From assembly GCF_004402535.1 (NCBI RefSeq), contig NZ_SOEY01000028.1:327538-391537 (forward strand): a DNA stretch of 64,000 bases, given 5' to 3'. Positions 27,222-36,119 of the stretch are shown here, one piece after another. Source of the DNA: Cryobacterium glaciale. Lineage in GTDB: Bacteria > Actinomycetota > Actinomycetes > Actinomycetales > Microbacteriaceae. The translations under genes were made by a program, and so were the position numbers. Position 1 is the first letter of the stretch. Each line of letters begins with the position of its first letter. The notes under the pieces were generated by a model that saw nothing but the letters and a program-made list of their open reading frames with translations, was not told where the DNA came from and did no database searches.

Positions 27222-28579
27222 TTGTCGCTCACCTTCTTTCGATCAGTCTTGGTTTCTGTGATCCGTGCGGGCTCCGGAACGGCTTCAGGGGTGAAGCGCA
27301 GCCGGTCGATGCGGCGTCCCTCGAGCCGCTCGACGGTGAGGAATCCGCCGCTCACCGGCACGCGGTCTCCGATCACCGGCAGTCGGCCCAGCTCGCTCAT
27401 GACGAAACCGGCCACGGTCTCGTACGGGCCCTGCTCCGGCACGACGACGTTCGTGCGTTCGAGCAGTTCGTCGGGGCGCAGCATGCCGGGAAAGGTCAGC
27501 GAATCGGGGGAACGCACCACACCGGCGCGGGCACGGTCGTGCTCGTCGGCGACCTCGCCGACAAGCTCTTCGACGAGGTCTTCGAGGGTGACGACGCCCG
27601 CGGTTCCGCCGTACTCGTCGACGACGATCGCCATCTGGTAGCCGCGGCCGCGCAGCTCGCTGAGCAGGTCGTCGAGCTTCATGGTTTCGGGGACGCGGAC
27701 CGGGTCGGTCTGCAGGGCCGACACCGGAACATCCGCTCGTCGGGTGCGGGGAACGGCCACCGCCTGCTTGACGTGCACGACGCCCACGACGTCGTCGACG
27801 CTCTCATCGACGACCGGAAAGCGTGAGTAGCCGGTCGCCCGGGTGAGGTCGATGACGTCCTGCGCCGAATCGGTGCGGTGGATGCTCGCCACGCGCGGGC
27901 GCGGCGTCATCACGTCGGAGGCGTCATGGCCGGAGAACAGCAGCGTGCGGTGCAGCAGGGTCGCGGTGTCCTTTTCGAGCAGTCCGGCGCTGGCCGACCG
28001 ACGCACGAGCGAGGAGAGTTCCTCGGCGGTGCGGGCGCCGGAAAGCTCCTCTTTCGGTTCGATGCCAACGGCGCGCAGCAGGCCGTTGGCGCTGTTGTTC
28101 AGTACCAGGACAGCCGGTTTGAACACGGTCGTGAAGACGGTCTGGAACGGGATCACCAGGCGCGCGGTCTGGATCGGCAGGGCGAGGGCGAAGTTCTTCG
28201 GAACCAGCTCGCCGATCACCATCGACACGAGGGTCGCCGTCACGATGGCGATCGTGGTGCCGAACACCGGCACGAGGTCGACGGGCAGTCCGACCGAAGT
28301 GAGCGGGCCGCGCAGCAGCGACGACAGGGCCGGTTCGATTGTGTACCCGGTGAGCAGGGTTGTGAGGGTGATGCCCAGCTGCGCGCTCGACAGGTGCGTC
28401 GACGTGATCTTCAGCGCGGAGATGGTGAGGTGGAGGCGGGTTTCCCCCCGATCGCGTCGCGCTTCGAGGTCGGCGCGGTCGAGATTCACCAGGGCGAACT
28501 CACTGGCGACGAAGAGGCCCGTTCCGACGGTCAGGATGAGGCCGAACCCGAGCATGATCAGCTCAGACAAGGAGTTCAC
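27218..28579 (-). CDS. CorC/HlyC-type membrane protein with CBS and CorC_HlyC domains
   Basis: A 453-residue relative of the next gene, full length for the family. It has an N-terminal CNNM/DUF21 membrane domain (about 1-200, FVASEFALVNLDRADLEARRD and SAQLGITLTTLL), a CBS pair (about 215-345, GYQMAIVVDEYGGTAGVVTLEDLVEELVGE) and a C-terminal CorC_HlyC domain (about 360-440). The role is probably divalent cation (Mg/Co) efflux or its control at the membrane. The two paralogues form a 4-base-overlapping pair, so they may act as a heteromer (inference). Confidence 0.88.
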   Translation of the reverse strand: MNSLSELIMLGFGLILTVGTGLFVASEFALVNLDRADLEARRDRGETRLHLTISALKITSTHLSSAQLGITLTTLLTGYTIEPALSSLLRGPLTSVGLPVDLVPVFGTTIAIVTATLVSMVIGELVPKNFALALPIQTARLVIPFQTVFTTVFKPAVLVLNNSANGLLRAVGIEPKEELSGARTAEELSSLVRRSASAGLLEKDTATLLHRTLLFSGHDASDVMTPRPRVASIHRTDSAQDVIDLTRATGYSRFPVVDESVDDVVGVVHVKQAVAVPRTRRADVPVSALQTDPVRVPETMKLDDLLSELRGRGYQMAIVVDEYGGTAGVVTLEDLVEELVGEVADEHDRARAGVVRSPDSLTFPGMLRPDELLERTNVVVPEQGPYETVAGFVMSELGRLPVIGDRVPVSGGFLTVERLEGRRIDRLRFTPEAVPEPARITETKTDRKKVSDK

Positions 28580-28709
28580 CGCCAGCGGTTACGGGCGAGG
28601 GTTTGTGAGAGGAGGGTTCAGCGGTGGGAGGGTCATCCATTATTCCTCCGAGTATACCGGGCGCCCCTGCCCGTGCACCCGGCAGCCAGCGGATGCTGCC
28701 CCCGCGAGA

Positions 28710-28779
28710 TACCGCCGGCGCTACCAGCGCGGTACCAGCACGTCCGGCAGCGCCTGCCTACCAGCGCTATACCGGCGCT
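28710..28779. repeat. Clustered TACCAGC repeats and hairpins after guaB1
   Basis: TACCAGC occurs at 28722-28728, 28733-28739 and 28759-28765, with TACCAGG at 28779. They build overlapping hairpins: TACCGC (28710-28715) with GCGGTA (28729-28734) around CGCT/AGCG, and AGCGC (28763-28767) with GCGCT (28775-28779). The last reaches the guaB1 stop, so it probably forms that gene's terminator. The rest of the 198-base gap (28580-28777) shows nothing else recognisable. Confidence 0.5.
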
Positions 28780-30217
28780 ACCAGGAAACCGGCAGCGCCT
28801 TACCCTCCTCGTAACCGGCCGCCGACTGGATGCCCACGAGCGCCTTCTCGTGGAAGTCGGCGACGGTCATGGCCCCGGCATAGGTGAAGGAGGACCGCAC
28901 CCCCGAGGTGATCATGTCGAGCAGGTCCTCGATCGACGGCCGCAGCGGATCGAGGTAGATCTTCGAACTCGAGATTCCCTCCGCGAACAGGGTCTTGCGG
29001 GCGAGGTCGTAGGCGTCGAGCCGCTCGAACCGTGCCTGAACGGCCTTGGTCGAGGCCATTCCCCAGCTTTCCTTGTACAGCGCGCCGCGGGCATCCGTAT
29101 TGAGGGTGCCTGGCGCTTCGGCTGTTCCGGCGAACCAGGAACCGATCATGACGGATGCCGCGCCAGCGGCGAGCGCGAGCGCCACGTCCCGCGGGTAGCG
29201 CACCCCGCCGTCCGCCCAGACGTGGGCGCCGAGTTCGCGGGCGGCGGTGGCCGTTTCGAGCACGGCCGAGAACTGGGGCCGACCGACGGCGGTCATCATG
29301 CGGGTGGTGCACATGGCGCCAGGGCCGACTCCGACCTTGACGATCGTGGCGCCGGCGCCGACCAGGTCGCGCACGGCGTCTTTCGTGACGACGTTGCCGG
29401 CCACGATCGGCAGTCCGAGGTTCAGGTCGGCGACGATGCCGAGCGCGCGCAGCATGCCGGCCTGATGGCCGTGGGCGGTGTCGATCACGAGAATGTCCAC
29501 GCCGGCCGCGGCGAGTGCACGAGCTTTGGCTGCGACGTCGCCGTTGATGCCGATCGCCGCGGCCACCTTGAGCCGGCCGTGCACGTCGAGGGTGGGCTGG
29601 TAGAGGGTGGAGCGCAGGGCGCTCTTACGGCTGAGCGTGCCCACGACGACGCCGTGGTGCAGCACCGGGGCGAAGTCGATGTCGGCCTCCGTCATCAGGT
29701 CGAAGGCACGGCGCGGTCCGTCGACGTCATCGGCGTCGAGCGCGGTCAGTTCACCGTGCAGCAGATCGCCGAGGCGAGCGTCGGGCAGGGCGGTCGCCAG
29801 GCGACTCGCGACGATGCAGCCGAGATAGTCGCCGCTGTCGGAGTGAACCACTATTCCCTGCCCTGCAACGGCCGGAACCTGCCGCAATGCGCGTTCGACG
29901 GTGTCGTCGGGGGCGAACACGAACGGCGTGTCGAAACGAACCGACTGGTCTTTTACCCAGCGGATGGCCGCATCCAGGTCTTGAAGGTGCATGTCCTGCG
30001 GCAGCACCCCGAGTCCGCCACGCCGGGCGAGCGAGGCCGCCAGGCGCGGCCCGGTGACCGAGTTCATGTTCGCCGACACGATGGGGATCGTGGCGCCGGT
30101 GCCGTCATTCGGGGCCAGGGAGACGTCCAAACGGCTGGTGACGGCCGATTGACCGGGCACCAGAAACACGTCGGAATAGGTCAAATCATGGCTGGGCGTC
30201 GTTCCATAGAACTGCAT
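28778..30217 (-). CDS. guaB1: GuaB1-family IMP dehydrogenase-related protein (GMP reductase-like)
   Basis: A 479-residue IMPDH/GMPR barrel protein. The catalytic loop GVGPGAMCTTRMM has the nucleophilic Cys, ADGGVRYPRDVALALAAGA binds the phosphate, and a CBS-like pair (about 95-215, with FDLMTEADIDFAPV) sits between barrel halves. This subfamily is distinct from the housekeeping IMP dehydrogenase GuaB, and members in mycobacteria have been assigned GMP reductase activity (recycling GMP to IMP). It is divergent from kgd, with the start only about 30 bases from the kgd promoter. Confidence 0.9.
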   Translation of the reverse strand: MQFYGTTPSHDLTYSDVFLVPGQSAVTSRLDVSLAPNDGTGATIPIVSANMNSVTGPRLAASLARRGGLGVLPQDMHLQDLDAAIRWVKDQSVRFDTPFVFAPDDTVERALRQVPAVAGQGIVVHSDSGDYLGCIVASRLATALPDARLGDLLHGELTALDADDVDGPRRAFDLMTEADIDFAPVLHHGVVVGTLSRKSALRSTLYQPTLDVHGRLKVAAAIGINGDVAAKARALAAAGVDILVIDTAHGHQAGMLRALGIVADLNLGLPIVAGNVVTKDAVRDLVGAGATIVKVGVGPGAMCTTRMMTAVGRPQFSAVLETATAARELGAHVWADGGVRYPRDVALALAAGAASVMIGSWFAGTAEAPGTLNTDARGALYKESWGMASTKAVQARFERLDAYDLARKTLFAEGISSSKIYLDPLRPSIEDLLDMITSGVRSSFTYAGAMTVADFHEKALVGIQSAAGYEEGKALPVSW

Positions 30218-30246
30218 ACCAAGAACGCTAGCCGTTCAACAGGGTG

Positions 30247-30275
30247 TTTAAGGTCGCGTGGGATGGGATTAGGCT
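30247..30275 (+). promoter_or_regulatory. Probable kgd promoter
   Basis: TTTAAG (30247-30252) and TAGGCT (30270-30275) have a 17-base spacer, in the gap between divergent guaB1 and kgd. A start near 30282 excludes the GTG at 30244 as the kgd start and leaves a leader of roughly 115 bases before the preferred GTG at 30400. Confidence 0.45.
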
Positions 30276-30399
30276 AGACGGGCAGACTGACCTGGCGGTC
30301 GACATCGTCAGCGGCAGACTCATGAAAGCGAAGATTGACCCGGCGATTGACCCCCGCCGAGGGCATCCAAATTCAAAGCAGAGAGTGGGCGATCCCACG

Positions 30400-33300
30400 G
30401 TGTCAAGCCAGGTAACCGGTGGAGCTTCTGACGAGACAACGTCAGGCGAATTCGGAGCAAACGAGTGGCTCGTTGACGAATTGTACGAACGATTTCTTAT
30501 CGACAAGCAGTCGGTGGATGAATCGTGGTGGCCGGTGCTCGAGAGCTACCACCAGACCGCGAACACCCCGGCGGCAGCGCCGGCAGCCGCACCGGCAGCA
30601 TCAGCTGCCCCGGCCGCAGCGCCCGTCGCTGCCGCACCGGCAGCAGCCGTAACGCCGGCCCCCGTCACCGAGAACCAACCGACTGCCCGCACCACCTCCA
30701 GTGCGCCCAAGCCGGCCCCGGTGCCCGCCGACGCTCCCGTGACCAGCCCGCAGGCCGTCGTCGTCGACGAATCCGAGCCGGTCAAGCACGACAAGGTCTC
30801 GCCGCTGCGCGGTATGGCGAAGTCGCTCGCCACCAACATGGTCACGAGCCTCACCGTGCCGACCGCCACGAGCGTGCGCACCATTCCGGCCAAGCTGCTC
30901 ATCGACAACCGCATCGTCATGAACAACCACATGAAGCGGGCTCGCGGCGGCAAGGTCTCCTTCACCCACCTGATCGGGTGGGCGCTGATTCGCGCGCTCA
31001 AGATGTTCCCCAGCCAGAACGTGTACTACGACGAGGTCGACGGCAAGCCGTCCGTCGTCGCCCCCGCCCACGTCGGCATGGGCCTGGCCATCGACATGCC
31101 CAAGCCAGACGGAACCCGCGCGCTGCTCGTCCCGGCGATCAAGCGCGCCGACACGATGACCTTTGGCGAATACCTAGCCGCTTACGAAGACCTCGTCACC
31201 CGCGCACGCCAGAACAAGCTCACCGCCGACGACTTCGCCGGCGCGACCCTCTCGCTCACCAACCCGGGAGGCATCGGCACCGTGCACTCGGTGCCCCGCC
31301 TGATGAAGGGCCAGGGCTGCATCATCGGCGCCGGCGCCCTCGACTACCCGGCTGAGTTCCAGGGTTCGAGCGTCAAGACCCTCACCGGACTGGCGATCTC
31401 CAAGACCATCACACTCACGAGCACCTATGACCACCGCGTCATCCAGGGTGCCGGTTCGGGCGAGTTCCTCAAGATCGTGCACGAACTGCTGATCGGCCAG
31501 CACAATTTCTACGAAGAGATCTTCTCGGCGTTGCGCATTCCGTACGATCCGATCCACTGGGCACCGGACATCAGCGTCGACCTCACCAGCGCCGTCGACA
31601 AGACCGCTCGCGTGCAGGAGCTGATCAACTCGTTCCGCGTGCGCGGCCACCTGATGGCCGACATCGACCCGCTCGAGTACTCGCAGCGCAGCCATCCTGA
31701 TCTCGACATCGCCACCCACGGCCTCACCTTCTGGGACCTCGACCGTTCCTTCGTGACCGGCGGTTTCGGTTCCCAGCGCCAGATGCTGCTGCGCGACATC
31801 CTCGGTGTGCTGCGCGACTCCTACTGCCGCACCACGGGCATCGAGTACATGCACATCCAAGACCCGGCGCAGCGCAAGTGGGTGCAGGAGAAGATCGAGA
31901 AGTCCTACGTCAAGCCCACGCACCACGAGCAGATGCGCATTCTCGCCAAGCTCAACGAGGCCGAAGCCTTCGAGACGTTCCTGCAGACCAAGTACGTCGG
32001 GCAGAAGCGCTTCAGCCTCGAGGGCGGCGAGTGCACCATTCCGCTGCTCGACACCATTTTGCAGGGCGCTGCCGAGCAGGGCCTCGACGAGGTCGCGATC
32101 GGCATGGCCCACCGCGGCCGCCTGAACGTGCTCACCAACATCGCCGGCAAGACCTACGGCGAGATCTTCCGCGAGTTCGAGGGCACCCAGGATCCGCGCA
32201 CCGTGCACGGTTCCGGCGACGTGAAGTACCACCTCGGCACCACGGGCATGTTCCGCGGTGAGGACGGCGCCGAGATTCCGGTCTCGCTGGCCGCCAACCC
32301 GTCCCATCTCGAGGCCGGCGACGGCGTGCTCGAGGGCATCGTGCGGGCCAAACAGGACCGCAAGCCGATCGGAACGTTCTCCACCCTGCCCATCCTCATC
32401 CACGGCGACGCCGCGATGGCCGGCCAGGGCGTCGTGCTGGAAACCCTGCAGATGTCCCAGCTGCGCGGCTACCGCACCGGCGGAACCGTGCACATCGTCG
32501 TCAACAACCAGCTCGGTTTCACGACCCTGCCGCAGGATGCCCGCACCAGCATCTACGCGACCGACGTCGCCAAGACCATCCAGGCGCCGATCTTCCACGT
32601 CAACGGGGATGACCCAGAGGCCGTCGTGCGCGCCGGAGAACTCGCCTTCGCCTACCGCCAGGAATTCAAGAGGGATGTCGTCGTCGACCTCATCTGCTAC
32701 CGCCGCCGTGGGCACAACGAGGGCGATGACCCCTCGATGACGCAGCCGCTGATGTACAACCTGGTCGAGGCCAAGCGCAGCGTACGGAAGCTCTACACCG
32801 AGGCGCTCGTCGGCCGTGGCGACATCACCGAGGAAGAATACGAAGCCGCCCACCGCGACTTCCAGGACCGCCTCGAGCGCGCCTTCATGGAGACGCACGC
32901 CGCACAGACCGCGTCGATTCCGATCATCACTCCCGAGATGGCCGCCGCGGCCAAGGCCGAGTCTGAAGCGCAAGCCAGGGACGACGCCGCGGGCGAACCC
33001 GAGACGACCGGTGTTCCCGAGAGCGTCATCCAGCTCATCGGTGACGCGTTCAACAACAAGCCGGTCGGGTTCACCGTGCACAACAAGCTGCAGCAGCTGT
33101 TGCAAAAGCGTCTTGACATGAGCCGCAACGGCAACATCGACTGGAGCTTCGGCGAACTGCTCGCACTCGGCTCGCTGCTGGTCGAGGGCACCCCGGTACG
33201 TTTCGCCGGCCAGGATGCCCGCCGCGGCACGTTCGTGCAGCGTCACGCGGTGCTGCACGACCGGGTGAACGGCCAGGAATGGCTCCCACTGGCCAACCTG

Positions 33301-34155
33301 AAAGACAACCAGGCCCGATTCTGGATCTACGACTCGCTGCTGAGCGAATACGCCGCCATGGGCTTCGAGTACGGCTATTCGGTGGAACGCGCCGATGCCC
33401 TCGTGCTCTGGGAAGCCCAGTTCGGTGACTTCGCCAACGGCGCGCAGACCATCATCGACCAGTTCGTCTCGTCCGCCGAGCAGAAGTGGGGGCAGCGGTC
33501 ATCCGTTGTGCTGCTGCTGCCGCACGGCTACGAAGGCCAGGGCCCCGACCACTCGTCGGCCCGCATCGAACGGTTCCTGCAGCTGTGTGCCGAAGAGAAC
33601 ATGACCGTGGCGCGCCCGTCGACGCCCGCATCGTATTTCCACCTGCTGCGCCGCCAGGCGTACATGCGTCCGCGCCGTCCGCTGATCGTGTTCACGCCCA
33701 AGTCGATGCTGCGCCTCCGCGGCGCGACGAGCGCCGTGGCCGAACTCACGAGCGGCAAGTTCGAAACGGTCATCGACGATGCCCGCATCACCGACAAGAA
33801 TGCGGTCAAGCGCGTTCTGTTCATGGCCGGCAAGATCTACTACGACCTGCTGAACGAACTCGAGAAGAACCCGAACCCCGAGATCGCCCTCGTGCGCGTC
33901 GAGCAGTACTATCCGCTGCCCGCCGTGGAATTGAAGGACGTGGCCGCCCAGTACCCGAACGCCGAACTGGCCTGGGTGCAGGACGAGCCGGAGAACCAGG
34001 GAGCCTGGCCGTTCTTCTATCTGGAGACCAACAAGCTCGGCCCAAGAGCCATGCGGTTGTTCTCCCGTCCGGCGTCGGCTTCGCCGGCCGCCGGCTCGGC
34101 CAAGCGCCACGCGATCGAGCAGGCCAGGCTGCAGCGCGAGGCTTTGACGCTCTAA
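30400..34155 (+). CDS. kgd: Multifunctional 2-oxoglutarate decarboxylase/dehydrogenase E1-E2
   Basis: A 1,251-residue fused TCA-cycle enzyme found in actinobacteria. Order: N-terminal helix FGANEWLVDELYERFLIDKQ (about 14-35, seen in E1/E2 targeting), an Ala/Pro-rich linker (about 50-125), an E2 succinyltransferase core (about 130-380, with TYDHRVIQGAGSGEF), then the TPP-dependent E1 (about 400-1,250, with GMAHRGRLNVL, GDAAMAGQGVVLE and RRRGHNEGDDPS). It decarboxylates 2-oxoglutarate and hands succinyl groups to CoA with E2/E3 partners, and is usually inhibited by unphosphorylated GarA, not in this window. The GTG at 30400 matches the family start (SSQ...EFGANEWLV). Confidence 0.95.
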   Translation: MSSQVTGGASDETTSGEFGANEWLVDELYERFLIDKQSVDESWWPVLESYHQTANTPAAAPAAAPAASAAPAAAPVAAAPAAAVTPAPVTENQPTARTTSSAPKPAPVPADAPVTSPQAVVVDESEPVKHDKVSPLRGMAKSLATNMVTSLTVPTATSVRTIPAKLLIDNRIVMNNHMKRARGGKVSFTHLIGWALIRALKMFPSQNVYYDEVDGKPSVVAPAHVGMGLAIDMPKPDGTRALLVPAIKRADTMTFGEYLAAYEDLVTRARQNKLTADDFAGATLSLTNPGGIGTVHSVPRLMKGQGCIIGAGALDYPAEFQGSSVKTLTGLAISKTITLTSTYDHRVIQGAGSGEFLKIVHELLIGQHNFYEEIFSALRIPYDPIHWAPDISVDLTSAVDKTARVQELINSFRVRGHLMADIDPLEYSQRSHPDLDIATHGLTFWDLDRSFVTGGFGSQRQMLLRDILGVLRDSYCRTTGIEYMHIQDPAQRKWVQEKIEKSYVKPTHHEQMRILAKLNEAEAFETFLQTKYVGQKRFSLEGGECTIPLLDTILQGAAEQGLDEVAIGMAHRGRLNVLTNIAGKTYGEIFREFEGTQDPRTVHGSGDVKYHLGTTGMFRGEDGAEIPVSLAANPSHLEAGDGVLEGIVRAKQDRKPIGTFSTLPILIHGDAAMAGQGVVLETLQMSQLRGYRTGGTVHIVVNNQLGFTTLPQDARTSIYATDVAKTIQAPIFHVNGDDPEAVVRAGELAFAYRQEFKRDVVVDLICYRRRGHNEGDDPSMTQPLMYNLVEAKRSVRKLYTEALVGRGDITEEEYEAAHRDFQDRLERAFMETHAAQTASIPIITPEMAAAAKAESEAQARDDAAGEPETTGVPESVIQLIGDAFNNKPVGFTVHNKLQQLLQKRLDMSRNGNIDWSFGELLALGSLLVEGTPVRFAGQDARRGTFVQRHAVLHDRVNGQEWLPLANLKDNQARFWIYDSLLSEYAAMGFEYGYSVERADALVLWEAQFGDFANGAQTIIDQFVSSAEQKWGQRSSVVLLLPHGYEGQGPDHSSARIERFLQLCAEENMTVARPSTPASYFHLLRRQAYMRPRRPLIVFTPKSMLRLRGATSAVAELTSGKFETVIDDARITDKNAVKRVLFMAGKIYYDLLNELEKNPNPEIALVRVEQYYPLPAVELKDVAAQYPNAELAWVQDEPENQGAWPFFYLETNKLGPRAMRLFSRPASASPAAGSAKRHAIEQARLQREALTL

Positions 34156-34168
34156 CGGCATCGGTGTG

Positions 34169-34202
34169 GCAATGGAGGGTGACTGAGGTCACCCTCCATT
34201 GC
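34169..34202 (+). terminator. Terminator hairpin after kgd
   Basis: A 15-bp perfect stem, GCAATGGAGGGTGAC (34169-34183) and GTCACCCTCCATTGC (34188-34202), with a TGAG tetraloop and no T-tract. It starts 13 bases after the kgd stop. Confidence 0.88.
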
Positions 34203-34257
34203 TGTATCCGGGGCTGGTGAGCGTACATCCGCTCGCCTCGGCCGTGCCTAACCGCAC

Positions 34258-35100
34258 GTGCGTTGCCACCGGGCGCCGACGGTTCTCGGCTCGGGTCAAT
34301 CCGAGGAGAGGGATCCCCTGCCTGTTCGCACCGAAAGTCAGCTCGGGGAGCCGTGCTGGATCGACCTAGAGACGCGCGACCCGGCGCGGTCGATCGCGTT
34401 CTACGGCGCGTTCCTCGGCTGGCGAGCCGTTGACACCGGTGCCGATTCCGGTCGGTACACGATGTTCTTTCACGGTGATGCCGCCGTCGCCGGCCTGACC
34501 ATTCAGGATCCGTCGGGCGGAAACCGGGATTTCTGGACCACCTTCCTCGCGAGCGACAACGTCGACGAGACGGTGCAGGCGGCGAACGCTGCCGGCGCCA
34601 CGGTGTTCGCGCCGCCGCAGACCATCGGCGATCAGGGCAGGCTGGCCGTGCTGACCGACCCGGCCGGAGCGGCGGTCGGAATCTGGGAAGCTGGCTTTTT
34701 TGCGGGCTTCGGTGCCGACAATGAGATCGGCACGCCGGTCTGGCACGAGCTGATCACCCGCGACTTTCCGGCGGCGATCGCGTTCTACGAACAGGTTTTC
34801 GGCTGGACCCCGATTCCGCTGAGTGACACGACCGATTTTCGGTACAGCACCTTCGGCCACGACGAATCCATGACCGGCGGGGTGTGCAACGCCGACGCCA
34901 TGCTGCCGGAGGGGGTGCCGTCACACTGGCAGGTGTACATCGGCGTCGCAAATGTGCGGGCTGCCGCAGCCCGGGTGCCCGAGCTCGGCGGCACGGTGCT
35001 GCGCGAGCCGTGGGATTCCGACTTCGGTACCTTCGCCCAGATAGCGGATGCGACCGGCGCCGCCTTCCTGCTCGGCCAGGTCCAACCGGAGGTCAGCTGA
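34258..35100 (+). CDS. VOC-family protein with two glyoxalase-like domains
   Basis: A protein with two fused VOC modules: the first (about residues 30-135) opens PCWIDLETRDPARSIAFYG, the second (about 155-275) opens PVWHELITRDFPAAIAFYE. The arrangement matches the actinobacterial family that includes CFP30B-like proteins. Function is unknown; metal ligands look incomplete. The start is doubtful: the GTG at 34258 has no ribosome site, whereas GGAGAGGGA (34303-34311) sits just before a CTG at 34318 where the conserved region begins soon after, so a CTG start is possible. It converges on rsrA with no space between. Confidence 0.8.
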   Translation: MRCHRAPTVLGSGQSEERDPLPVRTESQLGEPCWIDLETRDPARSIAFYGAFLGWRAVDTGADSGRYTMFFHGDAAVAGLTIQDPSGGNRDFWTTFLASDNVDETVQAANAAGATVFAPPQTIGDQGRLAVLTDPAGAAVGIWEAGFFAGFGADNEIGTPVWHELITRDFPAAIAFYEQVFGWTPIPLSDTTDFRYSTFGHDESMTGGVCNADAMLPEGVPSHWQVYIGVANVRAAAARVPELGGTVLREPWDSDFGTFAQIADATGAAFLLGQVQPEVS

Positions 35101-35343
35101 CTAGTGCGAAGCCTGCAGGGCGCGCAGCTTGAGCAGAACCTGGTCGCGCAGGTCTTCGGGCGCGGTCTCCTTGCACGCCCGCTGCATCACCTCGGTGAGG
35201 GTGCGCCCGACGAGATGCTCGCTGCTGCAGTCGGGGCAACTCGCGAGGTGCTCCTGAATGTCGGCCGCATCATCTTTGCGAAGTTCGTTGTGCAGGTATT
35301 CTTCGAGTTCGGCCTTGGCCTTCTCGCAACCACAGTCGGTCAT
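35101..35343 (-). CDS. rsrA: Mycothiol-system anti-sigma factor RsrA
   Basis: An 80-residue zinc-containing, redox-sensitive anti-sigma factor that holds SigH/SigR inactive until thiol oxidation forms a disulfide and releases zinc. The ZAS motif is His32-x3-Cys36-x2-Cys39 (HLASCPDC), with further Cys at positions 4 and 6 able to supply the third ligand Cys, and Cys57 downstream. It is encoded directly after sigH with a 4-base overlap, the usual arrangement for this cognate pair. Confidence 0.93.
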   Translation of the reverse strand: MTDCGCEKAKAELEEYLHNELRKDDAADIQEHLASCPDCSSEHLVGRTLTEVMQRACKETAPEDLRDQVLLKLRALQASH

Positions 35344-36014
35344 TTGTGTGCGCTCCTGGATGTTTTCTGGCCCTGGCCCAGCCCGCGCTCAGCCGCGTAG
35401 CCGGCCAAGAGTTCGCGCAAGAGTCGCCGGCCACGGTGCAGGCGGCTCATGACGGTGCCAATGGGGGTTTTCATGATTTCGGCGATCTCCTGGTAGGAGA
35501 ACCCTTCGACGTCGGCGAAGTAGACGGCGAGTCGGAAGTCTTCGGGAATGGACTGCAGGGCGTCTTTGACGGCGCTGTCGGGCAGGTGGTCGATGGCCTC
35601 GGCCTCGGCCGAGCGACCCGACATGGCGGTGGTCGATTCGGCGCCGCCGAGCTGCCAGTCTTCGAGCTCATCAATGGTGCCCTGATAGGGCTCGCGCTGC
35701 TTCTTGCGGTACGCATTGATGAAGGTGTTGGTGAGGATACGGTACAGCCACGCCTTGAGGTTGGTGCCCTGCTCGTATTGCGCGAACGCGGCGAAGGCCT
35801 TCACGAAGGTCTCCTGCACGAGGTCCTGCGCGTCGGAGGGGTTACGCGTCATGCGCATGGCCGCCGCGTAGAGCTGGTCGAGAAAAGGCAGCGCCTGTTC
35901 CTCGAACAATCCGCGGGACTGCTCGCGAAGTTCGGCCTTGGTAGGTGCAGGCGGCGTGAGTTCTGGGTCACTGCTCGAAAGGTCTTCCGCGGAAACGGGC
36001 GTGTCTGAAGTCAT
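35340..36014 (-). CDS. sigH: ECF RNA polymerase sigma factor SigH/SigR
   Basis: A 224-residue ECF sigma factor of the thiol-oxidative/heat-stress class. Region 2 (about 38-105) includes [20 protein letters not shown] and [19 protein letters not shown]; region 4 (about 145-200) includes [20 protein letters not shown] followed by [14 protein letters not shown]. It controls thioredoxin, mycothiol and proteolysis genes in relatives and is restrained by RsrA. The frame is open to 36071; the ATG at 36014 is chosen because residues before it have no family counterpart. It is divergent from aroA. Confidence 0.92.
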   Translation of the reverse strand: MTSDTPVSAEDLSSSDPELTPPAPTKAELREQSRGLFEEQALPFLDQLYAAAMRMTRNPSDAQDLVQETFVKAFAAFAQYEQGTNLKAWLYRILTNTFINAYRKKQREPYQGTIDELEDWQLGGAESTTAMSGRSAEAEAIDHLPDSAVKDALQSIPEDFRLAVYFADVEGFSYQEIAEIMKTPIGTVMSRLHRGRRLLRELLAGYAAERGLGQGQKTSRSAHK

Positions 36015-36064
36015 CACGAGCAATTCTAAGCTGTTACCCACAGCCGGGGGTCGTTCCAACAGCA

Positions 36065-36117
36065 TTGACACCGTTACGGATCTCCCTCAGATTGTTATCA
36101 CCGACTATCCTGATAAC
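36065..36117. promoter_or_regulatory. Promoter region and inverted repeat between sigH and aroA
   Basis: TTGACA (36065-36070) is a perfect -35 hexamer for aroA, with CAGATT (36088-36093) 17 bases later as a poor -10 box. Overlapping its downstream side is a perfect 7-bp inverted repeat, GTTATCA (36094-36100) and TGATAAC (36111-36117), ending two bases before the aroA ATG. It is operator-like; no regulator is known to me for this sequence. Confidence 0.45.
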
Positions 36118-36119
36118 CG

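Noticed and set aside
27878..30277. A 799-codon plus-strand frame crossing the CorC gene and guaB1
   Set aside because: It spans two opposite-strand genes and their gap, has low-complexity composition and no recognisable domain.
30244..30399. N-terminal extension of kgd from the GTG at 30244
   Set aside because: It begins upstream of the probable promoter (TAGGCT at 30270-30275) and lacks resemblance to Kgd N-termini.
31174..33258. A 694-codon minus-strand frame opposite kgd
   Set aside because: Antisense shadow of a conserved gene; no motif and no ribosome site.
36015..36060. SigH autoregulatory promoter (GGAAY-N16-18-GTT) upstream of sigH
   Set aside because: GGAAC is present in the minus-strand leader, but the expected GTT element is not at proper spacing.
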